Positions 33,921-48,900 of a DNA stretch of 64,000 bases are shown here, piece by piece. Numbering within the stretch: position 1 is the stretch's first letter; the number at the start of each line of letters is the position of its first letter. Position numbers and translations under genes: made by a program. This DNA comes from Phoronis australis (taxonomy: Eukaryota; Phoronida; Phoronidae), in contig NMRA01000001.1 of the NCBI GenBank assembly GCA_002633005.1, forward strand, positions 1,470,198 through 1,534,197, given 5' to 3'. A model generated the notes under the pieces. That model saw nothing but the letters and a program-made list of their open reading frames with translations. It made no database searches and was not told where the DNA came from.

Positions 33921-36900
33921 GTAGGTAGCCTGGTCTACATTCGCTGTCAGTGTCAGCCGATACTTTCTCAAAAAGGCCGACCTTCGCACGTTTGACCTCA
34001 GCTAGTGTTAACGAAGTCACGGTGAGATTGAGTTGTGACCGGAGCTTTCTTAAGGGGACGTGTAGATTTTTAGTCATCGTTGAAAAAATAAACGTTCACC
34101 GTTACATGTCTTGTGCGAGTTGTCAACTTGACGACGTTTGGCCTACGGCTACGGTCGTCATAACCAACGTAGAAATTTAGTTTGCGTAGCCTGTGTCTAT
34201 TTCATGGTTTGTGCACTCCTGAAGAAGTCTTGGACTTGGAGCCTTCGGCCTCGAATGCTCTTTGAATTTACTTATTGCCGTGCAAATTCCGTTATCTTGT
34301 GATGTATGCCTGGTGATTGCCACGCCTTATTAGTTGAATTGTTTTTAAATTTTATATTTTGTATTTTGTTCTTTCCCTTCTACCTGGAATTTCCGAGAAT
34401 ATACCCATGGCCAGATATTCAGAACAACCTTCAAAAATGAGAAAATGAAACATATTATATACCTGGGTGTGTATTTAGAAACTCAGTGATAAAGATTTAA
34501 TGATGCATTTTTAAAGTGAAAAAATATCTTGAATTATTCACTCAAGACTGCTACCTCCTGATAGTTTTGTAGTTACCAACACAGCCACCCAATATCTCCT
34601 AATGAGTTGTTCCAGTAAAATCGTGATCCCAAACTGTTATGCTATTTTCAGTTAACAAAGTTTAACATCGAAACATCATGCTCTTACTTTTGGGTAGGCC
34701 TATATTTTGAGAAATTTCTGGCACAAATATCCGACATGTCACAGTTACTGAATTTGTTTTTTTGTTGAAGCCGCCTAAACGGACACTTCTGGAAAAAATG
34801 TGAAAGTCACACACCTCTAATTAAATGACTGACTAAATCCTTTTGAAAGCAACTATGAAATCCACTGCAGGTTGTCAGTTTTATTGTTTAACAACTTCTT
34901 AAGTGTATTTCCCCAGTTTACTGATTTCTCGGTGTAAGCAATGAGCTATACCAGTGGTATAGCTCATTGGTGTAAGTAAACGATTGTTCTGGATCTTTCA
35001 TAGGCCTATCTCGAAGTTTTAGCATTTTGTTTTTCACTCAAAAAGGTGTACCTGGGCTTGACACTAACAAATGCCCGATTCTCCATCACTACCAAAAATT
35101 AAGTGCAAACGAATTGAATTTCTAACCAGCTGTTTGAATGGACAACCTAAAATTTTTTATTGCCTTGCACTTAGATCAATCCTGTCTTAATTGCACGCAT
35201 GCACAAAGTGCCTTTGTAACTTTGCTATTTAAATTGTTGAAAGACTCCCAAGTGACTAGCTTGGAACCTGGCGGAACCTGACCTGTTGGGGCTTCAGTCA
35301 GTTGGTGTCATAATTCTAGGGAATGTAGCTGAGTTGGGACTTTACTATGGTAGACACAGATCAATCACTTCAAAGTAATCGCAATAAACACTAAAAATTT
35401 CAAAGTAAACTTGTTAGGGCTTATTTTATTTGTGGTAAAAGTTTGACGCTCTCATCTATTGATGACATTTTTTTCGATTTTTTGATTTAGAATTTTATCA
35501 TATGCCAGCTTTTACATCCACAGTTAGATGGGAAACGAAAGTTTTTCAGCTAGTGACGGGTGATTTAGTCAAAAACATTAATTCATGAATACACTAAAGT
35601 GGCTGTAAAATTGCCTTTTGTCACAAAAAAAACAAACCTTTTGATTTAGACCATTTACCTTTATGCAATTTTTGTCAACCTGCTTGTTTTGGTTGAAATA
35701 TGAGTGTGTTTTTTTTCATTATTGACAGAATATGAGTTATTAGTCACTTTAGATGTGGGTGGGATTTTCATTGCAAATGATCTTGTTATCAAAGTTTGGA
35801 TGGCGTACCAAACAGGACCAAACAGTTAGGCAACATGGTAGAGCAGTCTGTTTAACCAATCATGCCAAAACATCAGTAAACTCTGAGTTAGGTTGTGTAG
35901 GCTAACAAGAGTGTGGTAGAGTCTTTAAGCATAGTGAAGAAAATTTATCGGAAAATTTCAAATTTACAGATTTCAAGACAGCTGGTTGCCACCATATTAC
36001 CACTTCAGAAACTATTGATTCTCTCATCTTTAAGGCTGTAAATTATTTGTTGCCATGAATTACGTACGCCGATTCCACGCCTTTCAAAGAACCTACGCTT
36101 GGGTATTGACCATGTCACAGGTTCCTGCTAATCAACTTCTGCACTACAGACCCTCTTTGCAACTCACCGTTCACCATGTTCTGGCAAGTACCAAGACTAC
36201 ACTGACACTGAAATATGCATCGAACTCTCTCCTGTGTATCACAGTCATTAAAGAAGCAAATGCGTACTCTATTCCACATCAGCAATGGTAAAATTATACC
36301 AACTTTGGGCAAAACTGATTACAAAAATTGCCCCTTTTAGTTTTTTTAGGGCTTCTTACATGGTTGTGAATGGCCTCAAATTTTCAAAATATTATCTGGT
36401 GGTAGATATGGTGCAAAACTTGTACATGGTATTAGCATTAATTTGGTGTTACATATTTTTATGGAAAACGAGAAAATAAAATTTCACTTGTCTTCTATAC
36501 TGTGTCCGAAGTTGGTGAGACTTTGCTGTAGTTGATGTATTGCTGTAGTTGACATATTGCCTACTGACAACTGAAATGGGCTTCACAATGTTACCCTATG
36601 TGTTGCCAGGGTTGATTTGATATTTAGGGCAAACTAAGTTAAAGGGCATTTCTAAGGTATCTGAATGGCACACTATATTTGCATCACTGCCTCCTTTGTT
36701 GGGTTTGTGTATCAGAAATATTACCTTTTTGTTTTCCATGACCACATCTTGCTGTGTATCACAATGTCCATTTGAAGACAATTGAATCAACAATCTTCCA
36801 ATGGTTGGAATGGTCTGTTTGGATACAGAATGGCTTGGAAAAGTTAAATGGCCCTTTCAGACTTGCTTTGATTTATTGGGGTGTTGTGGTCAACATATAT

Positions 36901-39900
36901 GAAGGATTTCTAAGGTAAAGAACTCCAGTTAACTTCACAGTAAACAGATGAATTTAACAGCACAGAGTTGACCCTGAGGTGTAGTATGATCAGTCAACTT
37001 GGGTCCCATCGAAGTTATCGTCAACAATTAAAGGGCAGTGTCGTTGCTAATATTTGCCTCAAATAATGACCAATTTAGAAATAAGTTTTATTTCAATTAT
37101 CACAAAAATGTTCTCAAATTGTAACATGAGGAATCTTAGTGCACATAGGATGAAAACTCCACCATTCACACAACTTCAAACAACACCTTACACAGTACTG
37201 ACAGCAGTGTCACTAACTGTTTGTATAAATTTCCTTCAATGCTGTTAACTACAAAAGCCAGTATGAAGGGTTCAACTAACTTCACAGTTTACATGGATGC
37301 TAGGGTCATACTGAAGTTAAGTTGGTATGAAAGTGTCTCGAGACATTTCTTGTGGGATAAAATCACGTAAGAACGTCAGTAATCTTATGCACCTGGGCCT
37401 TAATGACTAGTGCAGAGAAACCTGAGGGGAAATCAAAAACAAGAGTACAAATGATAGAAACGAAAATGAATAGAAGGGAATATGTGCCTAAAATAATGAA
37501 TGATAAAGGCTTTTGATGAGGTTAACGGAAGAATAGACAATTAGTTGGTGTTTGTTTAGAAGGCCAGATTATAACATACCATAACAACAGAGTGACTACT
37601 TAGTGAACCTTTGAGAAAGAGGTTGATAATTAGGCAATACTGGTGTCATGTTTCATGTAGGTTTGAAATAGCTGGTTGGGGGGGAAGGGGTACAGGTAAT
37701 ACTGACACTATGTTGGGTCACACAAATGGGTGGCTGAGGAGTTGTTGAGCTAGTCAATTAATTAGGGCTGGAAGAGGGTCCTGGGCTTGTGGCATGACTA
37801 GTTAAGTGGATAGCTGGCTTGACATGAGGAACAGGGATGTTTTTCTCTGAAACAGCTTTTGATGTGGGTCTTTGACCTCACTCAGCTCCTGAGTGCCTGC
37901 GTATTACCTGCACGCCGTCTGATCACTTGACTTTGTTGTTGAGTGAATCGAGGAATCTCATTTCATGTTGAGAGATATTTGTGTTGTAACAGTTGAGCAC
38001 TAATATTTATTTTGCTCATTGATGATGCTGGCCTGTCTGCATAACTACGGTAAGGTAATTTCGGATTCTCGCTCTTGTGACTAAAAGGAAGACTAGATGC
38101 CGTCCAGGCCTTGGTGTAAAGAGATCTAATTTTGTCAAAAAATTCTGAGATATTGATCTGTGCGTATAGCATGATGCATCCTACAAGCTATGATTATTAT
38201 TGGTTATTGAATTTCTGTTGGCAGAAGAAAAATATGGCCAGTCATGTGTTAAACGTGTATTTTCAATACTTTATCTATCAGCCATCAAGACAAGGGTCTC
38301 AACCATGTTATTAATAATTTTAAATTTATACTGTTTGACACATATTTTTAAACCACTTCCTCGTATTGTAACAAAATTGACACTTTTTTTCATAAAAATA
38401 AAGCCTGTGTAAATGTTGATATATTTTTAAGTTAATTAAAACAAGTGAATGTGTCTCAGTGAATGACTATCAAAGTCCTTCCCCTTTTCTCTCCCCCTTT
38501 TGTAATAAGTTCATGTTATTTGTACCCCCAATCTCTTTTGGCCCTTCATACTGACTTAACTCCAGACTGAGCTTAACTTCGAGGTAAATTGCAAAGTAAA
38601 TTGAACCGTTCATACTGTCTTCGGTAGTTTAAACGGCATCGAAGTAAATGGTAGGCGACACTGTTGTCATCGAAGTAATCGCACTTTAGCGCTGATGCGT
38701 CACGCGCTCGCTAAGATTTTTGTTGATGTGACAATTTGGGAACATTTGCATGTGTTGATTGATATATAACTTATTTCTTATTCGATTGGTGGTTATTTTT
38801 TCAAAATCATAAGCAAGTATTAGCAACGACACTGCCCTTTAATTGTTGACGATAACAGTGGCCCTTGTGATAACTTCGATGGGACCGAAGTTGACCATTT
38901 ATAGCGCTCCTCTGTTAAATCCACCTGTTCACTGCGAAGTTAACTGGCACTGTTAATTTCGATCCAGGACCGAAGTTAATTGTCCATACTGACCGCAACT
39001 CCCAAAACATTGACACGTCGACATTAGTATGAAAGCAGTGGCAGATTTAGAGGGGGCCAAGGGGGCCATGGCCCCCCTAAAATTCTCCCAGATTGAAGTT
39101 GGTAATATGGGGTGAAAATGTCTGACGGGCAAATTCCTGGCTAATACTCTGCCCGGCCCCCCTCCTCCCCAACTCAAAGCCTAGATCCACCCCTGGTCAG
39201 GGTTTTGCAGCACTAGCTGGAGCATACATGGTACATTTTGTTTGACTAGACTTGAGTACGTGCAGCCGAAATTAATAAAATGATTAATTCGAACCAGTCT
39301 TCAGTCTGTCGTCGCACCGAAAGCTACTAAACACCTGTGTCCGTCCATCCACATAGTAAACTGCGTGTTCGTTATAAAATTTGCAAACAGATGCGTGCCA
39401 ACTAAGTATGTTTTATGAATAAAACAGATAAAAAGACGGATATAGACGGTACACCCATATTAAAACCGCAATTTCTTGTTTTCTCTTTTCATTCTTTTAT
39501 TCATATCATGACTACAGTGCAATGAACGTAAGTTTTTCATAAGCTCATTCCTTCACTTATTCCGATGAGAAAACCAACCAGTTTCCTATCTTAAGAGTGC
39601 CGTGCACTTCAGACCAGACAAAAAGTCATAAGTGGGTGCATTGCAGTTTACTTTTTTATGCTATATTACTAAAATGTAGTTTAATACAATTCCTACTCTG
39701 ATAAATAGTTTAAAAGTCGAGCACATCAGTTTTTGCTCAAAAGCAGTGTCAAATTTTAACATGAAATCTCATTTTTTGTGGTATTATAAAAACTATAGAA
39801 GCTGCTGGACAGTGAAATAGTTTGTGTTATGGATTAACTCATCCATGGTCTCAGTAATAATAATAAATAGAAATTGGAAATTTCTGAGGATAACAGGGTC

Positions 39901-42900
39901 AAAGAAGCAAAAACACAGAAAACTGATAACAATTCTTTACCCTGCATTGTGATCAACAATTTCTGGGAATAGCATGTCATGCATTTTTTCATGATGATTT
40001 TTGGAAAGAACGCAAACTGAAACGCGACAATTGTAATGTCAGTTGAATTGAATGCAATCAACCTTGTGTAGTACAAGAGAAGGTCTGTGCACATGTGTAT
40101 TTATCTGGTAAAGACTCTTTACTCTGCATTGAGAACAAAAATGTCGAGGCATAGTTTTCCAAGCATTTTTTCATGACGATTCCTGGAAAGAACGCAAACT
40201 GACACGCTTCGGCACTCTGTAACAGTAGCATAGAATATGCATTTGAAAACTGCACTGCACTCGTCAGATATTGTCACTCAACAGATGTTTGTATGCATTA
40301 TAGACAACTTTTATTCACCATTATTATGGAGATAAGAAAGTGGGTGATATAGTTTTTGAAATCAAGCACATTTTCATGTCTTTCATTAACATCGGGATGG
40401 CAAAGAATTTCAGATCACGCATCCATGAGTATTTGTCCAGTTTATCAAACTTTTTCACGCCGGTGTTGTAGGCCACAACACAACACTCAATACCTTGTTA
40501 GCATAAGAAGAACGAATAGAGTAATGCAACTGAGAAAAACTTGTTAAGAATCAGACAACAACAAATAACATGTGAAACTCCAGTGGCTTGAAAACGAGGC
40601 AGCAAAGGTGCCTGATGAATGTTTGCGGCATTGTGGGTAATTACAGCGAGATTCGAGTGTCCCTGTGTAATCCGGGACTGGAGTGATACACTGACTTATT
40701 CAGTTCTGACAGTGGCATTATTTTTAACTCGGGAGACGATTTGTGTACGTTAAAATATTCCCCTTCATTATCCATAGGATTCACAAAGGATTTTAGGTGA
40801 TACTCAAACATTAAACTAAGACCGTGAGTTATTTTTAGAAATGCCATTGCTTGAGAGAATGCTTGTTGGCCGTCCCACCGGTTTCTGGCTGTAGCACAGC
40901 TTAGAGAACTCTAAAAAAAGTTACTGAGCTACTTTGAAGTTTGAACACACATCTTAGCCGAGTGCAGAGATTTCATCGCTTACTTCTCTCCGAGCCAGTT
41001 CTACTAGTAAATGTCGTCTTGTCTTTTACACTGGCTTTTTCTCTGCTATAATTCTACATTTCAAACACTCAATGACGCCTTACTATGCGAAGCTACCTAA
41101 TTTATAAGCACCTCCTCGTGATGGTCACATGACACAACAACTCATTTCTGTGACTCCGGCAAGTGTGCAAAAAAAGCCCATTAATTGGTACAGTCTCATA
41201 AAGTTTACGTAAGCAGTGGCAAATTTAGGGGGGGAGGGGGCCATGGCCCCCCTAAAATTCTTGCAGATTCCATTTGGCAGCTCGGGGGTGCGAATGTCTG
41301 CCCTGGCCGCCCCTAACTCAAAATCCTGGATCCGTCCCTGGAAAGGGCCTTGCGAGGTATTTTCAAAATACATATTTGTTCTGTAAGATGTATTGTTAGT
41401 TGTCAGGATATGTAGCTGGGGCCAGCCAACTCCAGTCATATTCACTAATCAATGATCCCTGGTTACTAAATAAATGTTTTTAAAAAAATGCTTTACAGAG
41501 GCAAGAACTGTGGTAGAACCTCACCAATTATTTTTTACATGGCTGGTAGGAAAGTGAATTTTTTCGTAAAAGATATGTAGCACCAAAGAAACGCTTGATC
41601 ATTTGAAAGCTCTCTTTACCATTGTATATGAATCGTCACACATTGTCTACCCAGAAAGTTTGATTTACATTGCCAAGACTAGCTTTGTTGTAGACTGTAA
41701 CCAAATCAACAAAGTCCTTCCACTACCTTGTTTATACATTCTCCTGTGGTTCCTAACAAATATATTTAGACCAAGTCCCACTGTAAATTCAAGTGCAAGT
41801 GTGATTGGACAGTTTTATAGTTACCCAGGAACGTGGGCCAACTAAGAAATACCTGCATTAAAGCCTTCATCCTTAATTTTTCTGACAGTTGCAAAAGATG
41901 AACTACCCTTAAAAGATATATTGAAAAGCACTCAAATATCCAGCTTTGAGAACCAGTTTGATGTCCATTATTCAGTGTAGAAAACTGCATGCTTCCAAAG
42001 TAACAAAGAACATGTTTGCGAGTCTTACATGATCGTATATCGTTGCCGCGACCTCTACCGATAACTTACTTCAACGAAGCTTCGCTTTTACTTTTCCCAC
42101 TACACCAAAGTTTTGGTGAGTACCAAAGCTTCGCTTTTAAATCCCACCATTTTAAGTGAAGCTTTGCTTGCAAATTAACCACCGCAGTTAACCTTTCCCA
42201 CTTTATACCTAAACTTGGTAAATTTGAAGTTTTGCCTCTAATGGAAAGCGACTCAAGAAACAAGGCAGTGTTGATGATCAGTAAGTTCTTGATTTGCATT
42301 TACAAATAAATTGGATGTCTCATTACTGATAGCCTCTGAGAAAAGCCAAGGGGGCTCATTATTTCCTAATAGCATGGGTATGTGATTTATATTGTGTGTT
42401 GGGTTGGGCTGCAAGTCTCATAAAATGCTTGTATGCAGACAGGTTAAATGTATAGCTTTGTTAGAAAGACAGGCCAGGGCACAACCGAAAACGCATAAAT
42501 CCTGTCCAAAGTACTCTATTCAAAATGACACCAGGAGCCTAGCTAATTCTTAATAATTGTTTCAACCAAAATAAAATTAATCCTGAAATCTGAATCAAAG
42601 CATCTAATATACCCCCCCCCCCCNCCCCCCCCCCCCACTGGCGTCGTGTTACTGGTATAAGGGTTTTTGTCTAAGGCATATGTGGGCTGATTCCAGGGGG
42701 GCAACTTATAATGCAAAATAGCTGTGATGAAATCTTAGCAACCCCAGGAATTATAAATAGGAAAAGTTATTTTCACTGATTGAATAGTCTCCTACCCACT
42801 CTTTCTATGTAAAATGGAGACATCAAAAGTCCTTGAAAAAGACGAAAGTCTTACTTTTGATACTCAATTTCTCTGGCTATAAATCCTTAACAGAAAATCC

Positions 42901-45900
42901 CTGAATTAGGAACTGGAATTTGCAACTTTCATGCAGAAATCATGTTTGTATAAAATATGGCAATCTTTTTGAAAATGTTATTTTGTTTGAAAAACTGCTG
43001 TCGGTGGTTACGAACATCTGGTAATTGCATCAACAGATTTTAAAAATATAATATAATATAATATAGGAATTTTTTATTATTCTCTTATTCCGGCTTTTAT
43101 GCTAAATAAACAAACAAAACAAAAAGCATTTTTGTATAACAAACACGGTCTTATTCGTATATATTGCTTGTTATGCAAAAATTCGGCATTTTAAAGCAAA
43201 ATCCTTACAATCTTTTTGAGATATAACCTAAAGTTTTCATTTAAAAAGTTAGTAAAATGGATTGGGGGTTATTTTGCTATGACTGTACCTTTCTTGCACA
43301 TGAAAATTTGAGTTTAAAACGTGGTTACGTGACAAACAAAGACAGTAGTAAGAATCCTTGATCTTTCTACTTTCAGAAAATACATATTATAATGGTTGTC
43401 AAAGCACAGATATTTACTGCCATTTATTAAAGACCTAGATAACCATAAAGCATTCATGTAAGCAGTGCATGGCCCAGCTCATTTCATGCCTAATGTTTGC
43501 ATTGGAAACTTGAAAATGCACTGTGTATAAAGCTAGTGTGCTTGTGCATTGCTGTGTGCAATCATTGTATTCTAGACATTCATTGTCCTTTACCACAGTG
43601 TTCACATTCACCCCTGTATGACACCTATTTGTGATGTTCATGTCCTTGTAACTCCCTGGGTATTGACCTGGTCAAGTGTTCAGTCAGGCACCCACTTCTG
43701 TCTTATCAGAAATTATTTTCTTGATCCGTCTGTGCTTTCTTTTTGCTTAATTCCCATTTTACTCGTATCTGCATGCATGTCCATTAAGAAAAGATTAAAA
43801 GCTTTAAATCTGCTATTGTTCTATAGTATAGGTCAGTTTCCTCCAATTCAAACAAAAATAATAACAAAAGTTGTTTTTTTTTCACATTTCAAATGGTTCC
43901 TGTATTGTTCAACATTTCGTCATGGGCTATATAAAGGCTTTTGAATATTGGCTTTAGTGAAAGCTATTTGGCCCCTCATTGTTTCAATATAAAATTAAAA
44001 TTGTTTTGCCATACATCAACTGTTACATGTCCATTCTAGGTACACGAGAAACTTGGTGGATATCGGCAATGGGAAGTTCAACCTGATTCTGCTTTGTTGG
44101 GGTGAAGGTCAGGGTAGCGGCATTCACTCGCATGCTGGCTCGCACTGTTTCTTCAAGGTTATGAGTGGTCAGTTGAAGGAGGAGCTATATGATTGGCCGC
44201 GTGATGATGAACCTATGACCAAAGTGCACGACGTCTACTGCAAGGAGGGCGACGTTGCCTACATAAACGGTAACAAATTGTACTAGCTCATGGACGTGCA
44301 TGCCATGTTCTCTAGAGCCAAGCCATTTTGCTTGCTTTTTGTTTGAGCATATATTAAAATTGAGTTGAACATCTACTACAAATACATGACCGCGTGACCC
44401 AGATTGTCGTTCAGTTTCAAGTCAAAGTCTACAGGCTTTCTACGGTTCTACCGCTACAAAATGTGTACGGCATGGTTAAATCTCATCAACTTGAGGCAAA
44501 ATATGGCAATCTAGTAAAATTTTATTTCCTTTTTTTTTCGATGAAAGATATCTGGCAAAAAATAATAAACGATTTTCCGCCATTAAATCCATAGTTACCG
44601 TAAAGCAACGTTTTGAAAAACTATGGGCATTCACTACAATGTTGTAAGCCGTTGAAAAATGATAAACGATCAATTTTGATAGTTATTTTTGTCTAAAATT
44701 GGTTAGATTTTAATTTACTGTACTTAGCCTTATAGATATTTAGCAAAATGCACAGATATTAGGTCCTGCATAACTTTAAACAAAACAGTATTTAATTATT
44801 CACAGTTTTAATGAGATCCAACTGCTTCAGCGGCTTATCAAACATAAAAATAGCATAACCAGCATACAGGTAATAAAACTTGTGATATGATGGCACATGG
44901 TGGTGCTGGGAGCTGTGCTTCACAGTGTGTATGCATGTGGTTCCTCCAGTTGTTGATTTACTGTGTATGGTGGAATGCATACTAACAATGTTTATATCAT
45001 AATGAATTAATGGAAATGAAAACTTTTAAGACAAGCAGTATGCGAAATCCCCTTGCAGTGTCACCTTTGAAACCATTATTTTGGTTCACATGGAACCCTT
45101 TATTGTATTTTTTAATACAGCGAGTTAGCATTCCTAATAGCAGAGTTTTCATATTGGTGCTCTCTACAGTAATGACAGCGCAAAAGCAACTTCTGCTTGA
45201 TCTTGACTCAGATTCGGTGGACAGAAGTTCAAGATGGCTGTTAGTCGCGTTACTTTCTTCTCGGGTATGAGGCAACTTCTTTGCTAACATTTGAGGTTTT
45301 GTTACCCCAACGCCTAAGCGAACTTAAGACAGACTGTGACTAACCTGTTCTAATTAGTTCACGTAGCTGTGAAGAAAACCTATTCGTTAATTTCTCTTGT
45401 AATGCATGGAAGACAGTATTTACTTTTCAATTTTAAAAACAGTCATGTTGATCTTTTGCCAGTTGCTAATTGTTTTTTTTTTTGACTTTGAATCTCATAT
45501 GTTAAAGGGGCTCGTTATCGTACGCGTTAATGAATAGCCACTTTCTCACTTCAATCTGTGACAGTGCATTCAAGCTTTAATGTGCCGAGGATTTGGCTGG
45601 ACACTCTGGAGTGAACAGTGCATGCTTTCTCGTCCACTTGCGTGCAAATCCTCTTAGCATATGAGTTACATAATGGTGAAACTGTGCCCAATTTTTGCTG
45701 TTTTAAAGTCCCAGAACTGAACGGATAGTTGCAAAAATGAGGAATGGGTGTTTCTTACTATTGGAAAGCGCAGTTACTGACTTTGCAGCTATTCTTCTTC
45801 GCAGTGGGAAATGTTTGGATTGCGATGTCCTTCATTCATGTGTACTGTGTGTCTTTTTCCATGAGCCATTAATACACCCCACCACACACTAGGGGAAATT

Positions 45901-48900
45901 TGTCGACAAAATAGCAGAAAAGGTGTTTAAATGCTGTTTATAGCAGTAGGTTGAAACCTCCTGTCTGCCACATTACATGATGTCTGAGGGTGGCTCTGAA
46001 TGCCTGTCCACCAAATACCTGAAGCGTGTTCAATAAAGTGAGCGCCCGCAAGCGATTTGAGCGCCCTCGTCCTGAACAGCTGCGTTCACGTTAGCGCTCG
46101 CGAGCGCTCGCGAACAACCTCAAGAGCATGTTCGCTTAGATTTCCAAGATGGCGTCCTGCGAAGGCTTCACGTCTGCAACATATGAACCCATTATGGTTC
46201 TGCAACACGAAAACTAACCTCAAAACTCATCCGAAACTGCGACTTAAATTGCAGGTCGCTGTAGCGAGGAACAGTTTCCTCGACGTAATTTTCGATTCTT
46301 GTTGCTCCAAAGCCTTCACGGTTGTTGTCTTGGGCTGCCGATATTAACAATTATTGGCAAAGATAAATCATATTTAGCGCTCAGTACGCCATAGGAAGGA
46401 CTGTTAGTGTTAAGCTCATCGGCTAAGACGTTCAACACAATCTCCTTCAGAGTTACCATACTGAATCGCACAGTGAGCGCTCACAGCTGCTCAGGAGCTG
46501 TTCCTTGTGTTTGCGAGTACACGCTAGCGGACGCTCACTCTGTTGAACACGCTTCTGATCACCGTCTGGCAGGACAGTAAAATTCAATATGGCACGGCTA
46601 TTCCCAAGATCAGCTATGTTCAGAATTGACCGAAGTACGTTTACTGATTCCTCGAAGCAGAAAATTCGGTACAGCTAATTTGATTGATTCCAATTTGAAG
46701 TTTGCGGTCTCTGCCTGACCTAATTAGGGCTGTTGGTCTTAAATACATTTGTACAGCGTCATGCGTCTGTTGGATATAATTTATAGACATGTTGCTCCCT
46801 CTGTCATTAACTACTAAATCACTTGTGAATGTTTTGCTATTGCTGTGCAAGGAAAATAACCTTCATGATCGGGAAGCCTTACATATAAGTTGTATGTGCC
46901 GATGGTGCCCTATTTCTGTATGTGCAAGGCACGGTCAGCATTTAGGGACATCCAGGGTTTGTAGGTAACCTGGTTATAAACTGGTCCAATCCGGTTTTGT
47001 CAAGAAGCCTTTCACCACCTGAAAATATCCTCATGAATAATGAAGCTGGGTGTGTGCAGTTCAAATAAATTATGTCATCTCCCTGTAACTGTAGCATGTA
47101 CTATAACAGCAAAGTTGGTCTGGGCCTATTGTCCTTCATTACCTATGTATTACTGCGAGGTAAATTTCTATGGAGAACAAATTTAAGGCACAATCTTTTT
47201 GGTACGAGGTTATCAGATGATGACGTATGTACCAACGATAAAAATATGTGTCACAAGCTTGTTACCGCAGAGATGAAATGAGGAGATTATTCATTATTGT
47301 GATAGAATACAAGTACAAAGAATAGAGATGAAAGTAGAATATAATGTTTAAAAAATGATAATCTCCGGTAAGATGGGCAATAAAAAATCGCTACAAAAGA
47401 TGTTGAAGACGATTATTGTCGTCCTGTGTTGTACAGTATGTTATGCAGATATAATATACCACAAATTTGGATTGTTCAATTACTAAATCTTCGATAAAAC
47501 TCTTTGAGGTATTCTGAAAGTAGAAAGCCTTTGGACATTGATTTTGAATTTTATGCCAGTCTGTTATCAATTGGTGTTGTCAGTGACCATATATTTTTAG
47601 TGAAATTTAGCAAAAGTTCAATAATAGCAAAACAGTATCAATTGTGTGGCCAAATTTCTTTTGATATAAATTTTCAATACGACATCTCAAAAATAGTTTT
47701 ACAGCTCTTTAAATTACCAATTTATTGTCATTTTATGCAACTTTTCATATTTTTATAAAAACCATAGAGGTTCTATTTTTGTAGCTTCTCGTGCAAAAGA
47801 GGATAAATTTAATATAGTTCATAATTTGGAGCAAAGATACTTGTATACACAGCTCTCCAGGAAGTCACAAGGTGGCGCTTGCTGCAAATTTAAATATTCA
47901 CTGTTTTAATGAGACATAGCATCTTTAAGGTTTGTTGTGTTGGATACCAAGCTGATCAAGTACCAGAATGCACAATTTGCTCATGCATTATGACATATAC
48001 TGCTAGTGATTAATGTCTCAATGCTTTTGCAGATATGGATTATGGTATTAAATATTGTCCCCAAAGATACATACAAGACGCAGTATCGAAGAAATGTGAT
48101 AGTCAAAGTTCTTTGTATTAAAACTGGCACTTTGAAATGTTCATTTAACCAGCTGGTAACCAAATGACTTATAAATTCTTGTAATGCAGTAAAAAATTTG
48201 TATAGAGAAAGTGATAATTTAGAAATCAAAAGACATATATGAAGTTGCTACATCAGATGTTATTAATAACCAAAATACATAATATTATTCTCATCTAAGA
48301 TTATTGTAAAAAACAATTACTTTTCTGTTGATCTTGCTATTACATGCATCTTTGGGTGAATATAACGGTCACAGCTCAAGGACTTGAAACCAAATGTTCA
48401 ACAACGTCTAGTGTCGTATGAAAACTGCCTGTTGACTACAGGATGGTTTAACTTTAACAAGGAAAACATGGGTAATTGTAGAAATAGGTTGATGGGCAGT
48501 ACAGAACATAATCAGTTACCTGAAGAATTCAGGTGATACGACAACTAGAGATTTCATGCTTCAGTTCACAACTTTAGGTCAACATAATCTATATAAGCCC
48601 CGCACGCTGTTATTAATACTGCAGGTGTTATTGTACTTTATCTTTACTGCAGCATATTGTGCAGCTGTGCTCTGGTGCATGTTGCAGACGTGTGCAGTCT
48701 TCTCATTTGTACTGCAACAGTGTTGTAAAGTTACACTTTACCTCTCTCAAAGTTGCCTCGCAATTTATTCCGAAACGGTTACACGCACGGGACCAAATTG
48801 GCACGTAATTATATTGTTTGGCTGAGTCCAGTGATTGCTGCTGTGGCAAAATTCATTGCAGCAAACTAATGACGCGCTTAATTTTGAATACAACAATTTT

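Larger units (their letters stand above)
34263..36849. other. CDO1 intron 1, no coding signal
   Basis: AT-rich intronic sequence with an R3 fragment and a small palindromic insertion; no exon-like interval was recognised. Short frames at 36055-36291 and 36285-36479 show no domains. Confidence 0.6.

Noticed and set aside
36055-36479. Short frames inside CDO1 intron 1
   Set aside because: They have no domain, no splice context and ordinary intron composition.
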